Origin: Bacteroidaceae bacterium
GTDB taxonomy: Bacteria > Bacteroidota > Bacteroidia > Bacteroidales > Bacteroidaceae
Length of the DNA: 53,517 bases
NCBI GenBank assembly: GCA_016284045.1
Contig: JAEEOB010000056.1
Location: 1 to 53,517 of the forward strand
Direction: 5' to 3'
Below the pieces are notes generated by a model. That model was not told where the DNA came from. It did not search any database and saw only the letters and a list, made by a program, of their open reading frames with translations. Each line of letters begins with the position of its first letter. The stretch's first letter is position 1. This document shows positions 17,502 to 26,705 of this stretch, one piece after another. Made by a program: the position numbers and the translations under genes.

Positions 17502-19000
17502 CAATAATTATTACCATAGGCATTTATTTTCTGGTGCTGCTCGTAATTTCACGTCTAACCGGCCGGCGGGGTAACGATGCTTTTTTCCGTGGCAATCGTC
17601 AGTCTCCTTGGCCGATAGTTGCCATTGGGATGGTAGGTGCTTCGTTGTCGGGTGTGACATTCGTGAGTGTGCCCGGAATGATACTGACAGGCGACATGAC
17701 ATATATGCAGATGTGCTTTGGCTTTTTCTTCGGTTATCTGCTAATCGCATTCGTACTACTGCCCTTGTACTACAAATACAACCTAACTTCAATATACAGC
17801 TATCTGGGCACCCGTTTCGGCAGCTGTGGCCGCAAGACCGGAGCGTGGTTTTTCTTAGTATCAAAGCTTACAGGTGCTGCAGCCCGTCTTTATCTTGTCT
17901 GTTTTATTCTTCAAGCCTACACGTTCAATTCCCAATTCTCTATCTCCGGGGGTAAGCTTCATGTACCATTCATCGTAATTGTGCTGTTCACCTTATTATT
18001 GATATGGCTTTATACCCGTGTCGGTGGCATCCGGACGATAGTATGGACAGACTTTCTTCAGACCCTTTGCCTGATTGGTGCTTTAGTTCTGATACTCTTA
18101 AAAGCAAGCGATATGCTCGGTATGGATGTTGGCGAGGCTCTGAGCTCAGTCTGGAATGACTCCAAAAGCCGTATCTTCGAGTTTAGTAACTGGAGCTCGA
18201 AACAGCATTTCGTGAAACAATTTTTGAGCGGTGTTTTCATAACAATCGTGATGACAGGCTTAGACCAGGACATGATGCAGAAAAACCTATCGTGCAAAGA
18301 CTTGAAAAGCAGCCAGAAGGACATGTGCCTTTATGGAATCCTGTTCACTCCTGTGAATTTTCTGTTTTTGTCTTTGGGCGTTTTGCTGACATATCTCTAC
18401 AGCCAACACGGTATGTCACTACCAGCAAAAGGGGATGCGCTTCTCCCCGACTTCATCGCAAGCGGTCTGATGGGCAACACAGCGCTGGTGTTTTTCACCA
18501 TAGGCATCATCGCTGCAGCCTTCTCCAGCGCCGACTCCGCTTTGGCATCATTGACGACCAGTTTCTGTATCGATATCCTGGAGATAGAAAACAAAGAGAG
18601 CAAATACTATAAGCGCCGCGAGACCGTCCGCAAACGAGTTCATGTAGTAATGATTTTGGTGTTTGTGTTGTTTATCCTAGCTTTCAAGGCATTAGACAAT
18701 CCTAGCGTAATCGACGCTATTTATACCATCGCGGGTTACACCTACGGCCCGTTGTTGGGCCTGTTTGCATTCGGGATATTTACAAAAAAACAGGTGAACA
18801 CACGCATGCTGCCGTTCGTGGCACTTGCATCGCCTCTGGTGTGCTATCTTACAGATGTCATCACGCTTCAGACAACAGGTTATAAGTTCGGGTACGAGAT
18901 GCTAATGCTAAACGGGTTGCTGACGTTCATAGGATTGCGGATGATTATATTAAATGGGAGTAAAAAGGGGAGTAAAAAGGGAAGTAAAAAGGGGAAGTAA
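17498..19000 (+). CDS. Sodium:solute symporter (SSS family)
   Basis: 500 aa inner-membrane carrier using a sodium gradient to import a small solute (sugar, amino acid, sialic acid or similar; not resolvable). About 13 membrane helices are visible, starting IIITIGIYFLVLLVISRL. Hallmarks are GMVGASLSGVTFVSVPGM in TM2 and AAFSSADSALASLTTSF (TM8-like, sodium-site Ser/Asp region). The last ~14 residues are GSKKGSKKGSKKGK, encoded by the start of the 18957-19177 tandem array. The stop codon arises where a 13-bp unit breaks the 12-bp frame. This tail is not part of the family and probably varies between strains. Confidence 0.92.
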   Translation: MTIIITIGIYFLVLLVISRLTGRRGNDAFFRGNRQSPWPIVAIGMVGASLSGVTFVSVPGMILTGDMTYMQMCFGFFFGYLLIAFVLLPLYYKYNLTSIYSYLGTRFGSCGRKTGAWFFLVSKLTGAAARLYLVCFILQAYTFNSQFSISGGKLHVPFIVIVLFTLLLIWLYTRVGGIRTIVWTDFLQTLCLIGALVLILLKASDMLGMDVGEALSSVWNDSKSRIFEFSNWSSKQHFVKQFLSGVFITIVMTGLDQDMMQKNLSCKDLKSSQKDMCLYGILFTPVNFLFLSLGVLLTYLYSQHGMSLPAKGDALLPDFIASGLMGNTALVFFTIGIIAAAFSSADSALASLTTSFCIDILEIENKESKYYKRRETVRKRVHVVMILVFVLFILAFKALDNPSVIDAIYTIAGYTYGPLLGLFAFGIFTKKQVNTRMLPFVALASPLVCYLTDVITLQTTGYKFGYEMLMLNGLLTFIGLRMIILNGSKKGSKKGSKKGK

Positions 19001-19177
19001 AAGGGGAAGTAAAAATGGGAGTAAAAAGGGAAGTAAAAAGGGGAAGTAAAAGGGGAAGTAAAAAGGGGAGTAAAAAGGGAAGTAAAAATGGAAGTAAAAA
19101 GGGGAAGTAAAAGGGGAAGTAAAAAGGGGAGTAAAAGGGGAAGTAAAAAGGGGAGTAAAAAGGGGAGTAAAAAGGGA
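18957..19177. repeat. 11-13-bp tandem repeat array (gggaagtaaaaa), about 18 units
   Basis: Eighteen agtaaaa cores alternate with ggg/gggg/tgg blocks, giving units of 11, 12 and 13 bp with a higher-order pattern. The array begins inside the symporter gene, supplies its last ~14 codons and stop, and runs 177 bp beyond. Related single copies occur near 5509 and 9197. It is not a CRISPR: there are no spacers. Confidence 0.95.
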
Positions 19178-19257
19178 TGATATATAAGGAAGTAATAGAT
19201 AGAAGAAGATAAAGGAACCCAAATAATATACAAATGTAAAATAAAGGTGTAAAAAAT

Positions 19258-19288
19258 TTTGTGGTAGAGATAAATTTTTGTAAATTTG
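19258..19288 (+). promoter_or_regulatory. Promoter of the divIC-like gene (-33 TTTG, -7 TAAATTTG)
   Basis: tttg at 19258-19261 and taaatttg at 19281-19288 are 19 bp apart, a good Bacteroidota promoter about 60 nt before the ATG. Confidence 0.7.
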
Positions 19289-19347
19289 CGAAATAAATCA
19301 GTCCCATTAAAATCATTCATTTAGAAATCCTCATATAAATCATAGAT

Positions 19348-19671
19348 ATGTTTAAACTGTTAGGGAAAGTAATAAACAAATTTAAGTATGTAATTGCCTT
19401 ATTGATATTTGCCATTGTGATGATATTTGTCGGTGATCACTGCTGGCTGAAACGATTAGAGCGCAAAAACGAAATTGCCGAGCTTAAAGAGAAAATCGCT
19501 AAAGAAGATGCAAAATTTCTTGAGGACTCGTTAGCTTTGATAGCCTTAGACACAGACCTTGATGCAGTGCGTAAGATAGCCCGCGAACGTTATTACATGA
19601 AAAACAGTGGTGAGGATGTGTTTCTGATACAGGACACAGAAGATGATGAAGAGACAGAGGATGAAGAGTAA
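19348..19671 (+). CDS. DivIC/FtsB-like septum formation initiator
   Basis: 107 aa bitopic inner-membrane protein. TM at about 14-34 (YVIALLIFAIVMIFVGDH), then a heptad-rich coiled coil (RLERKNEIAELKEKIAKEDA) and the DivIC-like end DLDAVRKIARERYYMKNSGE. The family holds the FtsQ-FtsL division subcomplex together. The C-terminus is a very acidic tail (DDEETEDEE). Followed 59 bp later by a small membrane protein, the usual Bacteroidales order. The family assignment is firm; no symbol is given because DivIC and FtsB cannot be told apart by sequence. Confidence 0.85.
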   Translation: MFKLLGKVINKFKYVIALLIFAIVMIFVGDHCWLKRLERKNEIAELKEKIAKEDAKFLEDSLALIALDTDLDAVRKIARERYYMKNSGEDVFLIQDTEDDEETEDEE

Positions 19672-19730
19672 AAATTTATTTTTAAGTCATTAGTAGCTTG
19701 CTTTTAGTTATCAGAAAAACAATCATCATA

Positions 19731-20123
19731 ATGAAATCGTTTTTAAGACTGTCAGGATATATCGGACCGCTGCTGCTTGTATTGTCAGCTTTATTATTCA
19801 TCTTATTAAATTCTTACGCACTGTGGATCAGAATTCTGTTCACCATTGGAGTTGTATTTCTGACCATAAACCGATTTTTCGGAAATGAAAGCGACTGGCA
19901 TCAATCCAAACGTTCAGACAAGCCATTGACCTTGAGGCGCCTTTACCGTCAGCGTTGTGTCGGGGTAATTGTTCTGTATTTGTCAGTATTACTGCTTTTC
20001 CTTCCAGTGGGTTTTTATTACGGATATTATCTCCGTCGAATCAGCTGGCTGTTGCCATTTATCGTTTTTACAGTAATAGAACTTTATTCAGCGTTCAGAA
20101 TACCAGCAGTTGAGAAGGAATAG
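19731..20123 (+). CDS. Small integral membrane protein of unknown function
   Basis: 130 aa from the ATG at 19731 (MKSFLRLSGYIGPLLLVLSA); a TTG 33 bp upstream is less likely. Four hydrophobic segments (about 8-25, 30-46, 78-95, 103-120) with basic loops (RRLYRQR). No catalytic motif. It follows the divIC-like gene and is probably in the same transcript; the pair may be functionally linked, but nothing in the sequence proves it. Confidence 0.7.
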   Translation: MKSFLRLSGYIGPLLLVLSALLFILLNSYALWIRILFTIGVVFLTINRFFGNESDWHQSKRSDKPLTLRRLYRQRCVGVIVLYLSVLLLFLPVGFYYGYYLRRISWLLPFIVFTVIELYSAFRIPAVEKE

Positions 20124-20685
20124 TTTCCGTTGCCATTTATCGTATTTTGATTTAAAAGATAAAGAGGTGCAGCAACATTTTTACGGCATCGAATATATCA
20201 TTTACGTTATTTAGCAGCCAATATATTTCGGAAAAACACATAGTAAGCTGCCATGTTTATGTGATAATTCCTAAAAGATGTGAATTTTTCACAAGTAAAC
20301 ACATAATAATCAAAAAAAAGAGTGATTAATACCTTGAATGTGAATATTTTTTTGTAAATTTGCAAAAGAAAGCGAAAAAAATTCTATTATCAGCTTGAAA
20401 ACATAATATTTTTACATATATATCAAATAAAAGAGCTTTTTTTATTATTCAATTATCAACAGCTAACGAATCATTTATATTTCAGAGACACAGTAAAGCA
20501 CGAGCCCCGATTCACGGCATCAACAAGACAAGTTTTTTAGGACGAAGATAAAACACAAACAATTCAGAAGATATAGAAAATCAAAAAACATCCTCTGCTG
20601 AAAGAGAAAATCAAACTTAATGAAAGTCTGCCCTCCCTGGGACTTTTGAAAAGTCAAAACAAACACACATAATCGCAAAAACGAC
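20124..20685 (+). promoter_or_regulatory. Long purB upstream region with promoter and mutually exclusive hairpins
   Basis: 562 bp without a gene. ttg (20334) and taaatttg (20355-20362) form a promoter that would give purB a leader of about 320 nt. Near its end AAAGTC (20623-20628), GACTTTT (20641-20647) and AAAAGTC (20649-20655) can pair in two competing ways, and gacttttg at 20641-20648 is itself one mismatch from a -7 box 38 nt before the ATG. No recognisable riboswitch class. Confidence 0.45.
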
Positions 20686-22032
20686 ATGAACTTAAGCGAA
20701 TTGACTGCTGTATCGCCCATAGACGGCCGTTACAGGAGCAAAACACATTATTTAAGTAATTATTATTCAGAGTATGCATTAATCCGCTACCGCATCCGAG
20801 TTGAAATTGAATATTTCATCGCATTATGCGAACTCCCTCTCCCTCAGCTCAAGGGTTTTCCGTCATCTTTGTATCCCACTCTCCGTGGAATATACACCAC
20901 ATTCACGGTTGAAGACGCTCAGCGTGTGAAATCGATTGAATCAGTGACAAACCATGATGTAAAAGCCGTAGAATATTATATCAAAGAGCAATTTGACAAA
21001 ATTGGCGGTCTGGACACCTACAAGGAATTCATCCATTTCGGTCTAACGAGCCAGGACATCAACAACACGTCGATTCCCATGTCGTTGAAAGAAAGTTTAG
21101 ACGAAGTATATTATCCTCAGATAGAAGAACTAATCGGACAGTTGGATGAGTATGCAGATGTCTGGAAATCAATCCCAATGCTCGCTAAAACGCATGGTCA
21201 GCCCGCCTCCCCCACCCGTCTTGGCAAGGAGGTAATGGTATTCTCCTACCGTTTACGTGAACAATTGGATGTCTTGAAGAAATGTAAAGTAAGCGGCAAA
21301 TTCGGTGGTGCCACCGGTAATTTCAACGCCCATCACATAGCCTATCCGTCGATTGACTGGTCTTCTTTCGGCAACAAATTCTTAATCGAGAAGTTAGGAA
21401 TAGCACGTGAGTCCTGGACCACCCAGATATCGAATTACGACCATATCAGCAGCATCTTCGATGCCTTACGGAGAATCAACACAGTAATCATGGATTTAGA
21501 CCGTGATTTCTGGATGTATATTTCGATGAACTATTTCAAGCAGAAAATCAAAGCAGGCGAAGTGGGGTCAAGTGCAATGCCCCATAAAGTGAATCCCATC
21601 GATTTTGAAAACTCAGAAGGTAATATCGGTATTGCGAATGCCATCCTGAGCCATCTGAGCCAGAAGCTTCCCGTGAGCCGTCTTCAACGTGACCTGACCG
21701 ATTCCACGGTATTACGTAATATTGGTGTTCCTCTCGGCCATACGCTGATAGCCATTCAGAGTACACTGAAAGGACTCCGTAAGCTGGTACTCAACGAAAG
21801 CGCCATCAATTCAGACTTAGACAACTGCTGGCCAGTTTGTGCAGAAGGCATCCAGACAATCCTACGACGAGAAGGTTATCCAAATCCCTACGAGACCCTG
21901 AAAGCGCTCACCCGCACAAACGCTGCCATCACAGAGGATACCATCCGCAGTTTTATAGAAGGCTTGGATGTGAGCGATAGTGTGAAAGCGGAGCTGAGAA
22001 AGATTACTCCACACAGCTATACAGGAATTTAA
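20686..22032 (+). CDS. purB: Adenylosuccinate lyase
   Basis: 448 aa. Catalyses two fumarate-releasing steps of purine synthesis (SAICAR to AICAR, adenylosuccinate to AMP) in the cytoplasm. MNLSELTAVSPIDGRYRSKT is the family opening, KTHGQPASPTRLGKE carries a catalytic His, and the superfamily signature GSSAMPHKVNPIDFEN is intact. Length and both ends are normal. No other purine genes are nearby. Expressed from the long leader described at 20124-20685. Confidence 0.96.
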   Translation: MNLSELTAVSPIDGRYRSKTHYLSNYYSEYALIRYRIRVEIEYFIALCELPLPQLKGFPSSLYPTLRGIYTTFTVEDAQRVKSIESVTNHDVKAVEYYIKEQFDKIGGLDTYKEFIHFGLTSQDINNTSIPMSLKESLDEVYYPQIEELIGQLDEYADVWKSIPMLAKTHGQPASPTRLGKEVMVFSYRLREQLDVLKKCKVSGKFGGATGNFNAHHIAYPSIDWSSFGNKFLIEKLGIARESWTTQISNYDHISSIFDALRRINTVIMDLDRDFWMYISMNYFKQKIKAGEVGSSAMPHKVNPIDFENSEGNIGIANAILSHLSQKLPVSRLQRDLTDSTVLRNIGVPLGHTLIAIQSTLKGLRKLVLNESAINSDLDNCWPVCAEGIQTILRREGYPNPYETLKALTRTNAAITEDTIRSFIEGLDVSDSVKAELRKITPHSYTGI

Positions 22033-22245
22033 GGTTTTAGAGTTAAGGTTTAGGACAAAGAGCAATAAGCCACAAAGCATCAGGGATGTTTCTGGTGGTT
22101 TTCAAAACTATGAATTACCATAAATAAAAGCAGTAGGGCTAGTATTTGGCCTTAAATAAAAAAATTTTTAAATATCATTTATAACCAAATAAAGAGATAG
22201 AAAATCCGAGAGGATAATTATTGTATTTTAATTAATCAAACATTT

Positions 22246-23625
22246 ATGAACGAATTAGAAGAATGGCAGGGTAAAACCCCTTCAGAGAACAATGAAAAAG
22301 AAAACCACGAAGGCTTTCAGACCATGAATCACAAAAATAACGGATTTGGAACAAATGGTTCTCAGCCCCGTCCTCGCCGTCCCCGTTTCAACAACATGGA
22401 ACGAAGTGGTCATCGAGGGGGTGGTGAACAAGGCTTCCGTCCAGAGGGATTCGGCCGAGTAAGCAGTGACAATTTCCAGGGTGGATATGGCAATAGCCGT
22501 CATGCCCAATATAATAATAACCGCGGTGGTTTTGAAGACTATGACGGTGGTCAGCAGCGCGGTGGCTATGGCCAGCCGAGGAACTATGGCCCTCAACGAG
22601 GCGGCTACGGTCAGCAGCAGCGCGGTGGCTATGGTCAGCAACGTGGCGGCTATGGTCAGCAGCAGCGCGGTGGTGGCTACAGTCAGCAGCAGCGTGGTGG
22701 TTATAGTCAGCAGCGCGGTGGTGGCTACGGTCAACAGCAGCGTGGTGGTTATGGTCCTCAGCGTGGTGGAGGCTACGGTCAGCAGCAGCGTGGTGGTTAT
22801 GGTCCTCAACGTGGTGGCGGTTACAACCGTCAGCGTGGCGGTGGCTACAATCCGAATGCCAAGTACTCAATGAAAAAACAGATTGAATACAAAGAGTATC
22901 TTGAGGATCCGGATGCACCTCTGCGTCTGAACAAATATCTTGCCAATGCCGGTATCTGCTCCCGTCGTGAAGCCGACCAGTTCATTCAGGCTGGTGTAGT
23001 TAAAGTGAACGGTGAGGTTGTAACCGAACTTGGCACGAAAGTGAAACGCACAGACACGATACATTTCCACGACCAGCTCGTGACATTGGAGAAGAAGGTG
23101 TATGTGCTTCTGAACAAACCGAAGGACTATGTGACCACAAGCGACGATCCTCAGGCCCGCAAGACCGTGATGGAGCTGGTGAAGAACTGTTGCCGTGAGC
23201 GGATTTATCCTGTAGGCCGACTTGACCGTAACACCACAGGCGTACTGCTTTTCACCAACGATGGTGACCTGGCATCGAAGCTGACCCATCCGAAGTTCTT
23301 AAAACAGAAGATTTATCATGTGTTCCTCGACAAGAACGCCTCTTCTGCCGACCTTCAGAAAATAGCTGACGGCATCACTCTGGAAGACGGTGAGGTACAT
23401 GCAGACGCTATCAGTTTCGCATCGGAGACCGACAAGAAGCAGGTGGGCATTGAAATCCACTCAGGCAAGAACCGCATCGTGCGCAGGATATTTGAGTCGT
23501 TAGGCTATAGAGTGCTGAAACTTGACCGCGTGATGTTTGCCGGTCTGACAAAGAAAGGTCTGAAACGCGGCGACTGGCGTTTCCTGACAGAGCAGGAAGT
23601 GGCGATGTTGCACATGGCACAGTAA
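22246..23625 (+). CDS. RsuA/RluB-type pseudouridine synthase with an RGG-repeat N-terminus
   Basis: 459 aa; enzyme part about 222-459. S4 RNA-binding domain (RLNKYLANAGICSRREADQF), then the synthase domain with GRLDRNTTGVLLFTNDGDL, where Asp about 327 is the catalytic nucleophile, and KNRIVRRIFESLGYRVLKLDR near the end. It would isomerise a uridine in large- or small-subunit rRNA. Residues ~30-208 are low-complexity: about a dozen GGYGQQQRGG or GGYGPQRGG repeats, an arginine/glycine-rich disordered segment resembling RNA-binding RGG tails. Bacteroidales RluB-like proteins often carry such extensions. Start ATG at 22246 is the only one upstream of the repeats except MNHKN at 22324, which would also be possible. 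Confidence 0.92.
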   Translation: MNELEEWQGKTPSENNEKENHEGFQTMNHKNNGFGTNGSQPRPRRPRFNNMERSGHRGGGEQGFRPEGFGRVSSDNFQGGYGNSRHAQYNNNRGGFEDYDGGQQRGGYGQPRNYGPQRGGYGQQQRGGYGQQRGGYGQQQRGGGYSQQQRGGYSQQRGGGYGQQQRGGYGPQRGGGYGQQQRGGYGPQRGGGYNRQRGGGYNPNAKYSMKKQIEYKEYLEDPDAPLRLNKYLANAGICSRREADQFIQAGVVKVNGEVVTELGTKVKRTDTIHFHDQLVTLEKKVYVLLNKPKDYVTTSDDPQARKTVMELVKNCCRERIYPVGRLDRNTTGVLLFTNDGDLASKLTHPKFLKQKIYHVFLDKNASSADLQKIADGITLEDGEVHADAISFASETDKKQVGIEIHSGKNRIVRRIFESLGYRVLKLDRVMFAGLTKKGLKRGDWRFLTEQEVAMLHMAQ

Positions 23626-23707
23626 TATTTACGATTTACAAATTTACGATTTACAGATTTACGATTTACAATTTTACGATTTACAAATTTATGATTTACT
23701 ATTTATT
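23626..23707. repeat. 15-bp tandem repeat (tttacgatttacaaa)
   Basis: Five to six imperfect copies of atttacgatttaca fill the gap between the pseudouridine synthase stop and asnS. Period 15-16 bp. No spacers, no genes. Confidence 0.85.
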
Positions 23708-23764
23708 TGTTGATTGGAAAATTTTTAATTTGAGTATTGTAAGCAGAAATGCAGTAATAATATA

Positions 23765-25171
23765 ATGGAAAAGATAAAAAGAACAAAGATAATCGACGTG
23801 CTGAAACGTGAGGATTATGGCACGACAGTGAACGTGAAAGGTTGGGTAAGGACAAAGCGCGGCAGCAAGGCAGTGAATTTCATCGCCTTGAACGACGGCA
23901 GCACCATCAAGAACGTTCAGATTGTTGCAGACGTGACGAAATTCGATGAGGAGATGCTGAAGCAAATCACCACTGGCGCCTGTCTGAGCGTGAATGGAGA
24001 GTTGGTTCAGAGTATCGGATCCGGTCAGGCAGTTGAGATTCAAGCCAAGGAAATCGAAGTGCTCGGTCTTTGCGGCAACGACTACCCGATGCAGAAGAAA
24101 GGGCAGTCGTTTGAGTTCATGCGTCAGCATGCCCACATGCGCCTTCGTACCAACACATTCGGTGCCATCATGCGCATCCGTCACAACATGGCAATGGCCA
24201 TCCACACGTTTTTCCATGAGCGCGGTTTCTTTTATTTCCACACCCCCATCATCACCGCCTCCGACTGTGAAGGTGCTGGCGAGATGTTCCAGGTGACGAC
24301 GATGAACCTCTACGACCTGAAGAAGGACGAGAATGGCTCCATCATCTATGATGACGACTTCTTCGGGAAGATGACATCATTGACCGTATCGGGTCAGCTT
24401 GAGGGTGAGCTTGGTGCTACGGCTTTAGGACAGATTTACACCTTTGGCCCCACATTTCGTGCTGAGAACTCCAACACCCCTCGTCACCTTGCCGAGTTCT
24501 GGATGATAGAGCCTGAAATCGCATTCATGGATCAGACAGAGCTGATGGATTTGGAAGAGGAATTCATCAAATACTGCGTGCGCTGGGCTTTGGAGCACTG
24601 TCAGGACGACCTTGAGTTCTTGAACAAAATGATCGATAAGGGTCTGATAGATCGTCTGAAATCAGTAGTTGACACGGAGTTTGTCCGTCTGACATACACA
24701 GAAGGCATCAAGATACTGGAAGAAGCGATAGCAAGCGGCAAGAAGAAGTTCGAGTTCCCGATTTCCTGGGGCGGCGACTTGGCGAGCGAGCATGAGCGCT
24801 ATCTGGTTGAGGAGCATTTCAAGAAACCGGTAATCATGACTGACTACCCGCGTGAGATCAAGGCATTCTATATGAAGACGAACGAGGACGGCAAGACGAT
24901 GCAGGGCACTGACGTGCTATTCCCTCAGATTGGCGAGATTATCGGAGGTTCCGTCCGTGAGGAGGATTACGACAAGCTAATGCACGAAATTGAGGTCCGT
25001 AACATCCCGATGAAGGACATGTGGTGGTATCTCGACACACGCAAGTTCGGCTCATGCCCACACGCAGGATTCGGTTTAGGATTTGAGCGTCTGATTCTGT
25101 TCGTGACCGGTATGCAGAACATCCGCGACGTCATTCCGTTCCCGAGAACGCCAAAGACTGCAGAGTTCTAA
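23765..25171 (+). CDS. asnS: Asparaginyl-tRNA synthetase
   Basis: 468 aa. Charges tRNA-Asn with asparagine. An N-terminal OB-fold anticodon domain ([20 protein letters not shown]) precedes the class II core: [20 protein letters not shown] (motif 2) and [20 protein letters not shown] (motif 3). [10 protein letters not shown] at the end is typical of AsnRS rather than AspRS. Complete. Followed by a strong terminator. Confidence 0.96.
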   Translation: MEKIKRTKIIDVLKREDYGTTVNVKGWVRTKRGSKAVNFIALNDGSTIKNVQIVADVTKFDEEMLKQITTGACLSVNGELVQSIGSGQAVEIQAKEIEVLGLCGNDYPMQKKGQSFEFMRQHAHMRLRTNTFGAIMRIRHNMAMAIHTFFHERGFFYFHTPIITASDCEGAGEMFQVTTMNLYDLKKDENGSIIYDDDFFGKMTSLTVSGQLEGELGATALGQIYTFGPTFRAENSNTPRHLAEFWMIEPEIAFMDQTELMDLEEEFIKYCVRWALEHCQDDLEFLNKMIDKGLIDRLKSVVDTEFVRLTYTEGIKILEEAIASGKKKFEFPISWGGDLASEHERYLVEEHFKKPVIMTDYPREIKAFYMKTNEDGKTMQGTDVLFPQIGEIIGGSVREEDYDKLMHEIEVRNIPMKDMWWYLDTRKFGSCPHAGFGLGFERLILFVTGMQNIRDVIPFPRTPKTAEF

Positions 25172-25196
25172 CAGACAACGATATATATAAATTGAA

Positions 25197-25233
25197 GAGA
25201 GATGTACTGTTTCTGTACATCTCTCTTTTTATC
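25197..25233 (+). terminator. Intrinsic terminator of asnS
   Basis: Stem GAGAGATGTAC (25197-25207) and GTACATCTCTC (25215-25225), 7-nt loop, then ttttta. Confidence 0.92.
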
Positions 25234-25272
25234 AATTCAATATAATTTATATAACCACCCTAAAACAAAATT

Positions 25273-26634
25273 CTACTTTTCTTTGATGAGCGTGACGGAA
25301 GCAGCACCGGCAAAAAGGAGAATGCCGGCAAGGACAAGCATGTTGACTTCGGGTGCGAGCTGTCCCGTCGTAGTGAAGAGGGAGAGAACGACGCCTCCGA
25401 GTGCTGCCGCCACAATCTGTGGGATACAGATGGTGCCGTTGAACAGCCCGAGGTATGTGCCGATATGCCCACCTTTGATGGCATTGGTGACAATGGTGAA
25501 CGGGAGTGCGAGCATAGCTGCCCATGCACATCCGATGAGGAGATAGCTGATGAACAGAGAATAAGGATTATGCATGAAATAGATGGAAACGAACCCGATT
25601 CCTCCTAAAATAAGACTTAACGCATAAATCAGCTTGCGATTCTTAAAGAATGGAATCACCACGGCCCATAAGACTGAACCGATTGCCTGAACAGCGAACA
25701 GTATTCCCACCCAGTCGCCGGCATTCTGATACTGCGACGACTTTGTGTCAAGCACAACTGTTGAAATTCCATCCACCACCTTCTCGACCGTAGGTGCATC
25801 AAACGCCTGGTTCGCCACCGTTCCGTTGGTGTAAGTCCACATATACATGAACGCCGCCCAACAAAAGAACTGCACCAGCCCGACTGTCCAGAACTGAGAG
25901 GGAGCTTTCTTCAATAGCACAAACACGTTCCCACTCTCCTTCTCCTGCCCGTCAGCACTTTGGCTCGGATGATACTGCTCATATTCATACGGCGGATATT
26001 CCTTGACTTTGACTGTGGTGTAGATTACACACAGGATGAGGATAGCCGCGCCTATATAGAATGAATATATAACAGAATCGGGAATCACCCCCTCCGGTGC
26101 GACATTACTGATACCGATTGCTGCAAAGAGGAACGGAAAGACATATCCAGCAAGACTTCCGGCATTGCAGAGGAAACTCTGGATGCTGTATGCCAGTCCT
26201 TTCTGCTCCTCATTCACATTGTCGCCCACAAGCATCTTGAAGGGCTGCATGGCGATATTGATACTGGTGTCGAGGAGCATGAGCGAGACGGCGCCGAAAA
26301 TCATGGCAGTGGATACAGCCATCCCGAACGAGCCTGCATTCGGCAACAAGCACATCACAGCAACAGCAATAACTGCTCCGATGAAAAGATATGGAATACG
26401 CCTTCCGAAACGAGTCCAGGTCTTGTCACTGAAAGCACCAATTATGGGTTGAACAATGAGTCCCATAAGCGGCGGCAGAATCCAGAAGAAACTGAGACTG
26501 TGGGGGTCGGCACCCAACGTGGAGAAAATTCGGCTGATATTGGCACTTTGCAAAGCGTATGCGATTTGTACACCGAAGAAACCGAAACTGAGATTGAACA
26601 GTTTCCAGAATGATTGATTGGGGATGGGTTTCAT
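25273..26634 (-). CDS. MFS sugar transporter (GPH/SLC45-like)
   Basis: 453 aa, about 12 membrane helices. MKPIPNQSFWKLFNLSFGFF and the motif DKTWTRFGRRIPYLFIG (loop 2-3) are typical of Bacteroidota maltose/sucrose-type MFS carriers, and PPLMGLIVQPIIGAFSDKT precedes it. A long cytoplasmic loop (about 215-245) separates the halves. It lies 71 bp after the amylase gene on the same strand, so it probably moves maltose or maltodextrins made by the sus enzymes across the inner membrane. The substrate is inferred from context. Confidence 0.88.
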   Translation of the reverse strand: MKPIPNQSFWKLFNLSFGFFGVQIAYALQSANISRIFSTLGADPHSLSFFWILPPLMGLIVQPIIGAFSDKTWTRFGRRIPYLFIGAVIAVAVMCLLPNAGSFGMAVSTAMIFGAVSLMLLDTSINIAMQPFKMLVGDNVNEEQKGLAYSIQSFLCNAGSLAGYVFPFLFAAIGISNVAPEGVIPDSVIYSFYIGAAILILCVIYTTVKVKEYPPYEYEQYHPSQSADGQEKESGNVFVLLKKAPSQFWTVGLVQFFCWAAFMYMWTYTNGTVANQAFDAPTVEKVVDGISTVVLDTKSSQYQNAGDWVGILFAVQAIGSVLWAVVIPFFKNRKLIYALSLILGGIGFVSIYFMHNPYSLFISYLLIGCAWAAMLALPFTIVTNAIKGGHIGTYLGLFNGTICIPQIVAAALGGVVLSLFTTTGQLAPEVNMLVLAGILLFAGAASVTLIKEK

Positions 26635-26640
26635 TTTAAG

Positions 26641-26671
26641 TGAATAGTGAAAAGTGAAAAGTGTATATACT
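26641..26671. repeat. Dispersed intergenic repeat, copy 3
   Basis: tgaatagtgaaaagtgaaaa followed by gtgtatatacta, between the MFS and amylase genes. Confidence 0.55.
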
Positions 26672-26705
26672 AAAGACTATAGATTCAAGAGTAAAGACTA
26701 AAAAA

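Noticed and set aside
18880-19320. Minus-strand frames with FLLPFLLP repeats
   Set aside because: All three frames are open only because the tandem array lacks stops on that strand; no coding evidence.
20340-20660. 6S-like or other structured RNA before purB
   Set aside because: The leader is AT-rich with few long stems, and no known class could be recognised.
22282-22809. Minus-strand TTLLLTV repeat frame
   Set aside because: It is the reverse reading of the RGG repeats of the pseudouridine synthase.
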